Under the pieces are notes generated by a model. It had not been told where the DNA came from. It ran no database searches and worked only from the letters and a program-made list of their open reading frames with translations. 64,000 nucleotides of DNA from Rikenellaceae bacterium (GTDB lineage Bacteria; Bacteroidota; Bacteroidia; Bacteroidales; Rikenellaceae), in NCBI GenBank assembly GCA_015059925.1, contig SUZL01000009.1:1-64000 (forward strand), written 5' to 3'. How positions within the stretch are numbered: the stretch's first letter is position 1; every line of letters starts with the position of its first letter. This document shows, piece after piece, positions 17,375-26,963 of the stretch. Made by a program: the position numbers and the translations under genes.

Positions 17375-17453
17375 TGCCGTTTTTCTTTTTATAACTCGGT
17401 CGCGGCCAGAACTCGGGACCCCCGAAGTCTCCCTTTTTCAAAGGGAGATTTAG
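17375..17453 (+). repeat. 79-bp dispersed repeat, copy 2
   Basis: Same sequence and orientation as 9101-9179 with one mismatch. It carries the downstream half of a terminator stem whose upstream half exists only at the tRNA-Thr copy, suggesting the tRNA side is the source. The rest of the 17277-17526 interval holds only the blaR1 terminator. Confidence 0.9.
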
Positions 17454-17459
17454 GAAGAG

Positions 17460-17491
17460 TAAAAAAACAGGAACCCCCTCGGGGATTCCTG
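17460..17491 (-). terminator. terminator of the blaR1-like gene
   Basis: On the minus strand CAGGAATCCCC pairs with GGGGTTCCTG and is followed by eight T residues, 36 bases after the stop codon. Confidence 0.85.
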
Positions 17492-17526
17492 CCGGAATTA
17501 TGAGTTGCTTATGGTTGGTAATTTCA

Positions 17527-19773
17527 TTATTTCATAGTAACTGATATAGGTTTATTCGTATTATCCACCTTCACTCGCTTGGTATCCATACCGATATAAC
17601 TAAACTTTAGGGTTTCGCCCTCTGACATCGAAATCGAGAATCTGCCCTCGGCATCGGTTACCACGCCGCGCTCGTCAGAGCCATCGACTTGCACAACAAC
17701 ACCCACAAATGGTTCGCCCTTGGCATCTACTACCTGACCGCTAACATTCTCGGAAGCATCTGCCACGGCAGCGAAGACTACGGGCAACGTAAATTTCACT
17801 CTCACCTTTTTGCCGTCCTGCTCGCCTGCGGTCCACTCGCGGGGTGAAGAGTTGAACACGCGCTCGACCTCGTCGGCGAGGATTTTGTCGGGCGAAGCCA
17901 TCAGCTGATACGATGAGAGTGAGCCATCGGCCTCGACAACGAATGAGAATACCACGCGGCCCGAGATACCCTTTTCGATTGCCTCGGCGGGATACTGCAC
18001 GTTGTTCTGCATCCAACTCTGGAACAACATCAAATCGCCATTACGGAATTTTGGCATCTTTTCGGCTTTGATATAAGGAGGATTCTGCTGCTGTACATCT
18101 TTTTCCATTTGTTTGAAAGCCTTCTCGGCCTGAGCAAACTGCTTTTCCGCTTGTTTGAAATCTTTATCAGCTTTCGCAAATTGCTTTTCTGCCTGCTCGA
18201 ACTCCTTCATCTTCTGCTTGAACTCCTTAATCTTCTGCTGAAACTCGGGATTATTCTGCTCGAGCTCTTTCATCTGCTGCTCAAACTCGGGTATTCTTTT
18301 CTCAAAATCCTTCATCTTCTGCGCGAACTCCTTCGTCTGCGCCTCCAATTCATCCTTCGTCGTTACATAAATAGTTCCTACGCCATCGAGTTTCACAATC
18401 TTCATCTCACCGATTTCCTCCGAGGGGATGGTCTTCAGCGTCTCGTAGGGCACATCCTTGCCATTGACTTTGACTTTCATCTCGCCACCTTCGCCTGCAT
18501 TGTCAATCTGGATGGCAGTCATCTTGGTGTTGTCGTTGTTACCCAAAATAGTAATCGTGCTACTCTGCGTTCTTGTCCCACCTTTATCTTGTTCGTCGGC
18601 GAATACAATCACCTTATCCTTGACAGGATTGTCTAAAACGGCCGTCTGGCCATCCTTTTTCAGGGTAATCACAATCAAGCCCTCCTTAACATCCTCTGCC
18701 GTGATATTCAAGTCGAGTTCGGCGGCATACTCCTTGGCCTTGTCCCCCTTGAATACCGACATATTGCCGATGGTGTTGGGGTCGAGCAGATTCATCTCGT
18801 CGTAGGAAACGACTTTTCCGTCGATAACAACAAGGGGATTAGGCTTTTCTTCGTCTTGCAGGTTTGCGGAATTTTCCGTAACTTTGTCTTGCAACTCGCG
18901 GGGTACATAAACAGTTGTGGCAAACGCGCTGAGCGCAACGGCCACCATAGGCACGACCAGCAACGCCTTGGTTGCAGCCCACCTCGATGAAGTTTTCTTA
19001 CACATCATAGTGATTCGATTTTTAAGGTTACTGTGATTCAGGCAGTTGGCAACGGAGTGGAGTCTTGAGCCAACTGCTCTTTTTATTAATAGCATTTGAT
19101 AAGTCTTGGCATCTACGCCATCGCGCAGCACAGCGTCGTCGGCCTGATACTCGTGCAGCGACTGCAACTCTCTACGCAGCAGCCACATAGCGGGGTTAAA
19201 CCACCAGAGGCACAACGCCAGATCGACAGCCATCACGTCCCACGAATGGTGCAGGCGGATGTGGGCCAGCTCGTGCGAGAGGATCATACGGCGGTACTCC
19301 TGCACATCGCTCTGCGAGGCGACGATATGGCCAAACCAGCTGAAGGGCGAGGAGAGTTGGCTCACCACGGTGAGGGTTACATCCTCCTCGATGACGCTCA
19401 TCTCGCCGCTATGGATCAGGCGCCACACCGAGTAGATTCCCACCGCCAAGCGCACCAGCATAAAAGCCACGCCGAGGATAAAGACCACGACGGCCAGATC
19501 CTTCAGCAGCGAAACGTAGTCGATACCGACCTCGACGGCCTCGGCTACGGCAAACTCCTCAAGGCCGAGGGGCTCCGCGATGGGCACGGGGTCGTACTCG
19601 CGGATGATCTTTAGGCGGCAGAGCGGCAGCACGGCCGAGAGAACGACAGAGCCGAGCAGCAGGACGCGGTTAAGGCGGTGGAGAGTCTCGTTGCTCATCG
19701 CCACCTTATATATAAGATAGAGGGCCGCCAGACAGAGGGCCGACTCAGCGAGATATACTAAAAAATCAAACAT
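17527..19773 (-). CDS. BlaR1/M56-type membrane metallopeptidase with TonB-like C-terminus
   Basis: A 748-residue signalling protein. Four N-terminal membrane helices enclose a zinc peptidase domain with HELAH at 167-171 and the third ligand Glu208 in HEYQADD. Instead of a penicillin-binding sensor, the outer part contains two segments like TonB-receptor plugs (PLVVIDGKVVSYDEMNLLDP and a weaker second one), a long Glu/Lys/Gln coiled coil (about 475-585), a TonB C-terminal domain (VQYPAEAIEKGISGRVVFSF) and a carboxypeptidase-regulatory-like beta domain at the end. Encoded about 100 bases after a BlaI-type repressor gene, which it presumably cleaves or inactivates on sensing an envelope signal. 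The signal is unknown. Confidence 0.85.
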   Translation of the reverse strand: MFDFLVYLAESALCLAALYLIYKVAMSNETLHRLNRVLLLGSVVLSAVLPLCRLKIIREYDPVPIAEPLGLEEFAVAEAVEVGIDYVSLLKDLAVVVFILGVAFMLVRLAVGIYSVWRLIHSGEMSVIEEDVTLTVVSQLSSPFSWFGHIVASQSDVQEYRRMILSHELAHIRLHHSWDVMAVDLALCLWWFNPAMWLLRRELQSLHEYQADDAVLRDGVDAKTYQMLLIKRAVGSRLHSVANCLNHSNLKNRITMMCKKTSSRWAATKALLVVPMVAVALSAFATTVYVPRELQDKVTENSANLQDEEKPNPLVVIDGKVVSYDEMNLLDPNTIGNMSVFKGDKAKEYAAELDLNITAEDVKEGLIVITLKKDGQTAVLDNPVKDKVIVFADEQDKGGTRTQSSTITILGNNDNTKMTAIQIDNAGEGGEMKVKVNGKDVPYETLKTIPSEEIGEMKIVKLDGVGTIYVTTKDELEAQTKEFAQKMKDFEKRIPEFEQQMKELEQNNPEFQQKIKEFKQKMKEFEQAEKQFAKADKDFKQAEKQFAQAEKAFKQMEKDVQQQNPPYIKAEKMPKFRNGDLMLFQSWMQNNVQYPAEAIEKGISGRVVFSFVVEADGSLSSYQLMASPDKILADEVERVFNSSPREWTAGEQDGKKVRVKFTLPVVFAAVADASENVSGQVVDAKGEPFVGVVVQVDGSDERGVVTDAEGRFSISMSEGETLKFSYIGMDTKRVKVDNTNKPISVTMK

Positions 19774-19871
19774 AAACGGCGTGTTTTTGCGGGTTTTACG
19801 GGCGCAGGCTTCTGCGGGTGTCTCGTGGCTTTCGTTGCGGGTAGGGGCTGCGGCAGGGACGCGGGCGGCGA

Positions 19872-20234
19872 TTATTGATTATTTACCTTGCGGATAAGCT
19901 CCTCCAGCTCCTCGACCGAGATCTTGTCCTCCTCGATAAGGGCCGAGACCACCTGCTTGTATGAGTTCTCGAAGTAGCGCGTAACCACGTTGCCGAGCAC
20001 GCCCTTCGAGTACTGCTGCTGCGAGATGGCGGGGAAGTAACGATAGGTGTTGCCGAAGACCTCGTGGCCGATGAAGCCCTTGGTCTCGAGCGTGCGCACC
20101 ATCGTCGAGATGGTGTTGAAGTGCGGCTTGGGATCGTCGTAGAGCAACAGAACGTCCTTGACGAACATCGCTCCGTGCTGCCAGAAGTGCTGCATCAGCT
20201 CCTCCTCTTTGTTGGTTAATTTCTGCATTGTCAT
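19872..20234 (-). CDS. blaI: BlaI/MecI-family transcriptional repressor
   Basis: A 120-residue winged-helix repressor (TNKEEELMQHFWQHGAMFVKDVL, then NTISTMVRTLETKGFIGHE as the recognition part), with a C-terminal dimerisation helix pair. BlaI proteins repress their own operon and are removed by proteolysis triggered by the partner BlaR1, encoded next. The start could be either of two ATGs two codons apart. Inverted ACTAAAAAT/ATTTTTAGT half-sites sit directly on its promoter. Confidence 0.92.
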   Translation of the reverse strand: MTMQKLTNKEEELMQHFWQHGAMFVKDVLLLYDDPKPHFNTISTMVRTLETKGFIGHEVFGNTYRYFPAISQQQYSKGVLGNVVTRYFENSYKQVVSALIEEDKISVEELEELIRKVNNQ

Positions 20235-20257
20235 AGTCTATCGGGGTTTTGTTTTTA

Positions 20258-20319
20258 CAAAGGTAACTAAAAATTTTTCACTTGCAACTATTTTTAGTAG
20301 TTTTTTAACTAAAATTTTT
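20258..20319 (-). promoter_or_regulatory. blaI promoter and candidate operator
   Basis: The minus-strand -7 box TACCTTTG occupies 20265-20258. Immediately upstream are inverted half-sites ACTAAAAAT (20266-20274) and ATTTTTAGT (20290-20298), with a third partial site AACTAAAATT from 20307. BlaI-type repressors bind such dyads over the promoter, so this is the likely autoregulatory operator. Confidence 0.7.
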
Positions 20320-20380
20320 CGTTCACGTGTTTTTTTGTGGAGATTTTGGGTTTGTGGGAGGCATTATGAGCGAGGCGGGC

Positions 20381-20466
20381 GCAAAAAAAAGACGCTACTC
20401 TTGCGGTGAGCAAAAAAAAGACGCTGCCCTTGCGATGGGCAAAAAAAGACGCAGCCCTTGCGGACC
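20381..20466 (-). repeat. three tandem 28-29 bp repeats built from a terminator tail
   Basis: Units start at 20381, 20410 and 20439. On the minus strand each reads CGCAAG...AGCGTC followed by seven or eight T residues and GC. Only the unit next to secG has the full stem (see the terminator at 20441-20473); the others look like duplicated remnants. The rest of the 20235-20497 interval is the blaI control region. Confidence 0.75.
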
Positions 20467-20473
20467 GCGTCTT
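20441..20473 (-). terminator. secG terminator
   Basis: On the minus strand AAGACGC pairs with GCGTCTT and runs into a T tract, about 25 bases after the secG stop codon. Confidence 0.75.
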
Positions 20474-20497
20474 GCGCTTAAATCTCAATCCCGTTGC

Positions 20498-20857
20498 TTA
20501 GTTAGCGGGGAACTCGGTGGGAGCCTCCATATTGGGGATGTCGCTCTGGGGCATAGCCTCGGTTGCCGTAGCATTAACGTGCTCCATCAAGGCCTCGGCA
20601 TCCTGCTGCAAAGCACCACCTACCGACGTAGAGCCATCCTTCATTGAGATGGTAGCTACAAGGCTCAACACTACGACCAGAGTGGCCAAAGTCCAAGTGG
20701 TCTTCTCGAGAATGTTTGCTGACTCACGAACACCCATAACCTGATTTGCAGCGCCGAAGTTGGCAGCCATACCGCTCTTGGGGTTCTGCACCAAGATGGC
20801 CAAAATGAGGATGATGCTCGCAACGAGAATCAATACGATACAAATTGAATACAACAT
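20498..20857 (-). CDS. secG: preprotein translocase subunit SecG
   Basis: A 119-residue inner-membrane protein with two hydrophobic helices (residues 1-24 and about 54-72) and the SecG family linker LVQNPKSGMAANFGAANQVMGVRESANILEK. It assists SecYE during protein export. The C-terminal tail after the second helix is acidic and variable, as is common in Bacteroidota SecG. It is the last gene of a run of minus-strand genes that also includes lptE, so the operon groups envelope biogenesis functions. Confidence 0.95.
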   Translation of the reverse strand: MLYSICIVLILVASIILILAILVQNPKSGMAANFGAANQVMGVRESANILEKTTWTLATLVVVLSLVATISMKDGSTSVGGALQQDAEALMEHVNATATEAMPQSDIPNMEAPTEFPAN

Positions 20858-20873
20858 AATTTTATACTGTTTT

Positions 20874-21353
20874 TTAATTGTTACTATCTATGTTCGCGAT
20901 AATCTGTGCAAAGTAAACACTTTTTTCGGGATTTAGCAAACTTAATTTGCGATAAGTTTCTTTTGCCATATCTTTCAGCCCCTGAGCGAGGTACACCTCG
21001 GCGAGCTCTTCGCTCACCATATCCTCCTCATCGTCAATGTCGGCAGAGGTCGTTATCTCCTGCTCGACCTCACCCTCTTCGGCCACTATTCGGCGGGGTT
21101 CGGTACGCAGAAAACGGTCGATAATATCCTCCGACGACAGGAATGTAAGGCGCTCAACATCAATCGATTTAACCTCCAAATGCGGCACTTCGTAGAGCGC
21201 TTTCAGGCTCTCCACCGAAGCCTCCTCACCCGCCGCGTCGCTCGCGCTCTCGGGCTGCCAGCGCTCCGTGCGGAGCAGGCTCTCGATGGCCTCCTGAGCT
21301 ATCTCAATAGTGCCGTCAGCGGCCTCGATATTTTTTTGAAAATTTTTTCCCAT
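20874..21353 (-). CDS. TPR-like cytoplasmic protein between lptE and secG
   Basis: A 159-residue acidic protein without a signal peptide. The C-terminal 50 residues (SEELAEVYLAQGLKDMAKETYRKLSLLNPEKSVYFAQIIANI) look like a single tetratricopeptide unit; the rest is low in recognisable motifs and rich in Glu and Asp. It starts four bases after the lptE stop and ends 16 bases before secG, so it is translated with them. A protein-binding role is the most that can be said. Confidence 0.7.
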   Translation of the reverse strand: MGKNFQKNIEAADGTIEIAQEAIESLLRTERWQPESASDAAGEEASVESLKALYEVPHLEVKSIDVERLTFLSSEDIIDRFLRTEPRRIVAEEGEVEQEITTSADIDDEEDMVSEELAEVYLAQGLKDMAKETYRKLSLLNPEKSVYFAQIIANIDSNN

Positions 21354-21357
21354 ATCA

Positions 21358-21894
21358 CTACCAATTTGCTGCCGAAGCCATAAAAATGTCGGTTACGATC
21401 TGATCGACAATCTCCTGATCCAAATCGGATTGAATATCGGTCAGCAGCTGCTGCGAGTCGTAATCGGCAAACTGCGAGAAGGTCTGCGAGAAGGACGCGT
21501 TGGGGTCAATCTTGTTGGTGAACTCCACGCGCACGGTTATCGTCAGTCGGTTGAGCTGCGCATAATTGTCGCTCGAAACCGAAGCTGTGGTCGAGCTATA
21601 ACCCGTAATCTCGCCCTCGAAAGCGAAGTCGCCATCCTCATCGACCATCTGCAATTTGGTCTGGCGCAGAAACTTGTCGCGCAGCGCCTCGGTCAGCATC
21701 GTACTGAGCGTGGGCGACACCATCGGGGCGTTGTTCGGAAAGTAGGCCACGCTGAAGGTCTTGGCCGCCTCGGGGATACTCGCGCCGGAGAATGAGTAGC
21801 CTCCGCGCATAAAGATACATCCGCTCGAAACGAGGCCCACAACGATGAGCGCGAGAGCCACAAGTTTTGTCGATATATTTCTGAATATCTGCAT
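21358..21894 (-). CDS. lptE: LPS-assembly lipoprotein LptE
   Basis: A 178-residue outer-membrane lipoprotein. The signal peptide ends at a lipobox, VGLVSSGCIF, and the mature protein starts GGYSFSGASIPEAAKTFSVAYF, the LptE family pattern. It should act as the plug and partner of LptD in placing lipopolysaccharide or lipooligosaccharide in the outer leaflet. The frame is open much further upstream, but that part overlaps the regulator gene; the ATG at 21894 just before the signal peptide is preferred (an ATG at 21924 is also possible). Confidence 0.88.
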   Translation of the reverse strand: MQIFRNISTKLVALALIVVGLVSSGCIFMRGGYSFSGASIPEAAKTFSVAYFPNNAPMVSPTLSTMLTEALRDKFLRQTKLQMVDEDGDFAFEGEITGYSSTTASVSSDNYAQLNRLTITVRVEFTNKIDPNASFSQTFSQFADYDSQQLLTDIQSDLDQEIVDQIVTDIFMASAANW

Positions 21895-21910
21895 CTTGCT
21901 ATAATTTGCG

Positions 21911-23137
<1,227 letters not shown>

Positions 23138-23140
23138 CTT

Positions 23141-23995
23141 CTAATTCTCGTTGGGCGTAATATAATCCAAATCGGGGTTGCGCACACCCTGCTCGGCCGA
23201 AGCGGGAACCTCGTCGTAGATCTGCTCATCGCGCAGATCCTCGTAGAGGTATTGCTGGTTGCGCCAGTCGTTATATAATCCGTATGCCAGCGCAAGCATA
23301 GCAACCACCGCGGCAGCAATAGCGATCTTGATGATCAAATCGCTCTTTCCGCTCTTGCGCATTGGCGCGACCGCACGGCCAACGCCCTTTCGCCCCTTGC
23401 CGTAACGCAGCCCCTTGACATAATCGTTCTGCTCGCGGGGAGCCGCTCTGCGCTGACGCGGAGTCTCAATCTCCTGCTCGGGCTTCTGCTCAACCTCCAC
23501 TCTCTGCTCAACCTGCTTCTCGGGTGCGGGAGCGGCCTGCGGCTCAGCCTCCTTGCGGGGAGCAACAGAGATCTCTATCTCCTCATCCTGCTCCACCGTA
23601 GTCTCCACCTGCGCTACACGACGTGCAGCCTCGCGCTCGGCCAACTTGGCTGCGACATTGCCGTCGAGATTCTCTCCCTTAACCGAGGGGTTGTATGTAA
23701 ATTGGAGCGTTCCGTTAGCTCCATTGCGCAACTCGCCAAAGCCACTCAGGGCGCATACGCCGCTCTTCTCGAGGCTCTCCTTCACCTCAAACACAAAGCG
23801 ATCGACCACTCCTGCAGCCTCCAGCTGCGACACGCCATTACGCTCCACAAGCGAACGCAACACGCCGTCGTCGGCCTTTATCAAATTGGAAAATAGCACC
23901 GTCCGTCCCGCCTCCTTAACGATAAACGCACCGAGGTTAGGCACAACCAAACGCTTGTTATGCTCCAGATATTTTGAAATCAATTCTACAATCAT
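23141..23995 (-). CDS. HU/CCDC81-like domain protein with one membrane helix
   Basis: A 284-residue protein. The first 130 residues match the Bacteroidota HU-CCDC81-type domains (MIVELISKYLEHNKRLVVPNLGAFIVKE and ALSGFGELRNGANGTLQFTYNPS). A charged linker rich in Glu, Arg and Pro follows, then one hydrophobic helix (LIIKIAIAAAVVAMLALAYGLY) and a short tail. Relatives usually end in a peptidoglycan-binding SPOR domain, which I do not see here. It is the first gene of the run leading to secG. Linking an intracellular nucleoid-like domain to the membrane is the apparent architecture; function is unknown. Confidence 0.75.
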   Translation of the reverse strand: MIVELISKYLEHNKRLVVPNLGAFIVKEAGRTVLFSNLIKADDGVLRSLVERNGVSQLEAAGVVDRFVFEVKESLEKSGVCALSGFGELRNGANGTLQFTYNPSVKGENLDGNVAAKLAEREAARRVAQVETTVEQDEEIEISVAPRKEAEPQAAPAPEKQVEQRVEVEQKPEQEIETPRQRRAAPREQNDYVKGLRYGKGRKGVGRAVAPMRKSGKSDLIIKIAIAAAVVAMLALAYGLYNDWRNQQYLYEDLRDEQIYDEVPASAEQGVRNPDLDYITPNEN

Positions 23996-24046
23996 CTTCT
24001 CACAATGTAAATTTGGGGTAAAATTACTATTTTTTTTCTAAATAGA

Positions 24047-24076
24047 AAAATGTAGATTTCCCCGTAGCTACATTTT
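24047..24076. promoter_or_regulatory. inverted repeat upstream of the HU-like gene
   Basis: A perfect nine-base dyad, AAAATGTAG and CTACATTTT, with a 12-base loop, lies about 55 bases upstream of the HU-like gene and beyond the rhamnosidase terminator. It could be an operator; there is no T tract to make it a terminator. Confidence 0.45.
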
Positions 24077-24107
24077 GTACAAATTTCAACTCTCTAAATC
24101 ATAAAAA

Positions 24108-24151
24108 CAAAAAGGGCTGTCGCAACATAACCTGTTGGACAGCCCTTTTTG
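24108..24151 (-). terminator. terminator of the rhamnosidase gene
   Basis: Perfect arms AAAAAGGGCTGTC and GACAGCCCTTTTT around a 16-base loop, 15 bases past the stop codon. Confidence 0.85.
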
Positions 24152-24165
24152 TGTGGTTGAGATGA

Positions 24166-26739
24166 TTATTTCTCGATGGTGTACGAGCCGGCGGTGTACT
24201 TCTTTGAGGTGGTCTCGCCGGGGAGGGTTACCGTTGCGGTTGAGCCCTCGGGGATGGTGAAATTCCAGATCCACTTATCGCCCTCGTAGCGCCAAGCACT
24301 CTTGATAAGGCCTGCTGCTGAGTTGTACTCGGCCGTGATGTGGCCCAGACGCTTGTCGGGCAGGGGACGCATCACGATGTGCTTGAAGCCCGGCTGTGCG
24401 GGATCGGCAGCGATACCTGCGGCGCTCTCCCAGATCCACTCGCATACACAACCGTAAGCGTAGTGATTGAAGCTGTTCATACCGCGCGGGCCCATACCCT
24501 TATCAACCATATATGAGTTCCAACGCTCCCAGATTGTCGTTGCGCCGTTATCTACGGAGTAGAGCCAGCTGGGGTTCTTACGCTGGAAGAGAAGCTCGTA
24601 GGCGATATCCTCCATACCGTTCTCTGTAAGCGTAGCCATCAGGATCGACGTACCCAAGAAACCAGTCTGCAAGCAGTTGTCGTGGTCGGCGAAGTTCTGG
24701 CGCAGGCGTGCGATCATATCCTCCTTAGCCTTGCCATCGACCAGCTTATTCTTCAGGGCAAACAGCGCGGGAGTCTGCATCGTATTCAGGATAGCGGTCT
24801 TGAACGTGCCGTCGGCATTGAGGAAATTCTTCTTGATGTACTCCTTGCCATCCTCGGCGATCTGCTCGTAGCGAGCCACATCACGGCCCGTAGCCTTTGC
24901 CATATCGGCCATCATCGTAGCGTCGATAACCCAATACGAAGCACTCAGGTAGTTCCAATAGGTGATAGCCTCGGGCATAATCTTGCCGTTAGCGACGTGC
25001 AGGCCGCCACAGGTCTCCAGAGGCTCGTAGCTGAGCCAGTCGGCCCACTGGTAGTTGCCGTTCTCGGCAACGAGCGACTCGTGGTTATACTTGGTCTCGT
25101 AGATGTGGTTCAGGAAGAGGTTCATCGACTCCCAATTCTCGTCGATGATCTGCTTGTCGCCAAACTGCTTCCAAACAGTCCAAGGCACGATGATACCTGC
25201 ATCGGCCCAACCCAGACGCATCTTCTCGTTACCATACTGAGCGTAGGGAGCAACACCGGGGAAGCCGCCCAACTCGTTCTGGCTGTCGCGCATATCGCGC
25301 ATCCACTTGTGGAAGAATGACTCGGTATTGGCGAAGAACGTACCCGTCTCGGCAAATACCTGCGTATCGGCCGTCCAGCCCAGACGCTCGTTACGCTGCG
25401 GGCAGTCGGTAGGAACAGAGAGGTAGTTCGAGAGCTGACCCCAATAGGTGTTCGAGATGAGCTTATTGATGCTCTCGTCGCCCGTCGTGATATTACCGAT
25501 CTCAAGATTCTCGGCAATAGAGGTTACGGGGATCGAGTGGATCGACTTGATGGTTACCTCGTCGGTAGCCGTAATAGAAACGTAGCGGTAGCCGAAGAAG
25601 GTGGTGCGGGGGTAGTACGATACATACTTCTCGCCAGCGCCGAACGTGTAAGTCAGGATCATACCCGAGTCGGCCATACGCAGATTCTCGCGGTGAACAC
25701 TACCCTCGGGGCCATCCATACCGCGTGAGCGAGCGCCATTACCGTCGTTGAGAAGCTCACCGGGCAGGCACGTCAGCACGGTACCCTCCTTTGCCTTGAA
25801 CTCGAATGAGGGAACGGCAGCACTGTTCTGGCCGAAATCGACTACCAGAGTCTCGCCAGCCTTGACAACGATCGGCTCGCCCGCAGCAAAACGCTGTGCA
25901 ACAACAACCTTACCGGCCTCATTCTCCTTTGCACCCTCGACATCCTTCCAAGTGTAGGCCTCAACGGGTGAGAGCGTCAAATCCTCGCGCAGGTAGATCT
26001 CCGCACCGTTAGAGGGGAGAATCTCGCCATTGAACTCGGTGTTGAGCTCGGGTTTCGAGAGGATCTCCACAGTCTCATAACCCATCTTCTCGCGTGCGTC
26101 GTACTCCTCGCCATCGAAGATTGCAGAGTGCTTAACGGGACCTGCTACGCCAGCCTTCCAATTCTCAAGATCGGTTCCGTAGAGCTTCTTCGAGCCATCG
26201 GCGTAGGTCAGCTCCAGAACGGCACGGAATGCGGGCTTCTTGCCGTACATACCGTTGCGGGTAGAAGTCGTAACGATCTTGTCGGCCCACCAGCCGGGGG
26301 TAACCTGTGCCGAGAGGACGTTCTCAGCGCCAGAGCCTGTGTTGATGGCCTCGGTGATGTCGTAGGTGAACGAACGGCGAGTCTTGCGAACGTCGGTAAA
26401 GCCGGGCTTTAGGAACTCGTTGCCTACGGGCTTGCCGTTCACATAGATCTCGTAAACACCCAAACTCGTGGTCATCCACTTGGCCGCAACAACCTTCTGC
26501 TCGTTCTTAACCGTCGAGAGGAACCAGCTTGCGCCATCGGCTGCGCGGTCGCCCTCGGGACGGCTCTTTAGAACGGGGGCATTGGCTGCCGAGATCCACT
26601 GCGATGACTCCCACGCCGAAGAGTCCAATGCATCGGTGCGCACGCCCACCTCGGTGGCCGAATTAGATGCGCATCCCACACCAAAAGCGACAACGAGAGC
26701 TGCCGCGATGGCGGTCAAAAGAGAAAGTTTTTTAATCAT
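24166..26739 (-). CDS. alpha-L-rhamnosidase lipoprotein, GH78
   Basis: An 857-residue exported glycosidase that hydrolyses terminal alpha-L-rhamnose from plant glycosides or pectin side chains. Lipobox Cys23 (AFGVGCASN) anchors it. The order is an N-terminal rhamnosidase beta domain (about 85-205), a second beta domain, and the (alpha/alpha)6 barrel with DCPQRNERLGWTADTQVF (Glu451 a candidate acid) and later ATTIWERWNSY, both GH78 signatures; a C-terminal beta domain ends the protein. It stands alone, with its own promoter and terminator and no SusC/SusD pair beside it. Confidence 0.93.
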   Translation of the reverse strand: MIKKLSLLTAIAAALVVAFGVGCASNSATEVGVRTDALDSSAWESSQWISAANAPVLKSRPEGDRAADGASWFLSTVKNEQKVVAAKWMTTSLGVYEIYVNGKPVGNEFLKPGFTDVRKTRRSFTYDITEAINTGSGAENVLSAQVTPGWWADKIVTTSTRNGMYGKKPAFRAVLELTYADGSKKLYGTDLENWKAGVAGPVKHSAIFDGEEYDAREKMGYETVEILSKPELNTEFNGEILPSNGAEIYLREDLTLSPVEAYTWKDVEGAKENEAGKVVVAQRFAAGEPIVVKAGETLVVDFGQNSAAVPSFEFKAKEGTVLTCLPGELLNDGNGARSRGMDGPEGSVHRENLRMADSGMILTYTFGAGEKYVSYYPRTTFFGYRYVSITATDEVTIKSIHSIPVTSIAENLEIGNITTGDESINKLISNTYWGQLSNYLSVPTDCPQRNERLGWTADTQVFAETGTFFANTESFFHKWMRDMRDSQNELGGFPGVAPYAQYGNEKMRLGWADAGIIVPWTVWKQFGDKQIIDENWESMNLFLNHIYETKYNHESLVAENGNYQWADWLSYEPLETCGGLHVANGKIMPEAITYWNYLSASYWVIDATMMADMAKATGRDVARYEQIAEDGKEYIKKNFLNADGTFKTAILNTMQTPALFALKNKLVDGKAKEDMIARLRQNFADHDNCLQTGFLGTSILMATLTENGMEDIAYELLFQRKNPSWLYSVDNGATTIWERWNSYMVDKGMGPRGMNSFNHYAYGCVCEWIWESAAGIAADPAQPGFKHIVMRPLPDKRLGHITAEYNSAAGLIKSAWRYEGDKWIWNFTIPEGSTATVTLPGETTSKKYTAGSYTIEK

Positions 26740-26798
26740 AATCGTATGTTTTAGTTAGATTTAGTCGATTTTGCCGCACAAAGCGGGGTAATGTATAA

Positions 26799-26830
26799 CA
26801 AAATTAGGCATAAGAGGGCGATTTAGCAAA
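26799..26830 (-). promoter_or_regulatory. promoter of the rhamnosidase gene
   Basis: On the minus strand TTTG (26830-26827) is followed after 20 bases by TAATTTTG (26806-26799), a full -33/-7 pair 60 bases before the start codon. Confidence 0.7.
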
Positions 26831-26923
26831 TTTATTATCTAAAAATCTTCTTTCGCACAAGACTCGAGCCGACCAAAATGAGGATGTTTTCTGACCAAAT
26901 GGGATAACATCACAAAATTTGAG

Positions 26924-26931
26924 TATATTTG
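26924..26931 (+). promoter_or_regulatory. promoter -7 box of asnA
   Basis: TATATTTG, 33 bases before the ATG at 26964. It also rules out an in-frame TTG at 26919 as the start, which would lie upstream of transcription. Confidence 0.65.
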
Positions 26932-26963
26932 CAGAAGTTTTATGCAATGAAAAACAGGAATCT

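Noticed and set aside
20381..20466. Possible CRISPR array because of three regular repeats
   Set aside because: Units are contiguous without unique spacers, carry poly-A/T runs and form a terminator; there are no cas genes.
26919..26963. Upstream TTG start for asnA
   Set aside because: It would begin before the expected transcription start from the TATATTTG box at 26924-26931, and the ATG at 26964 gives the family N-terminus.
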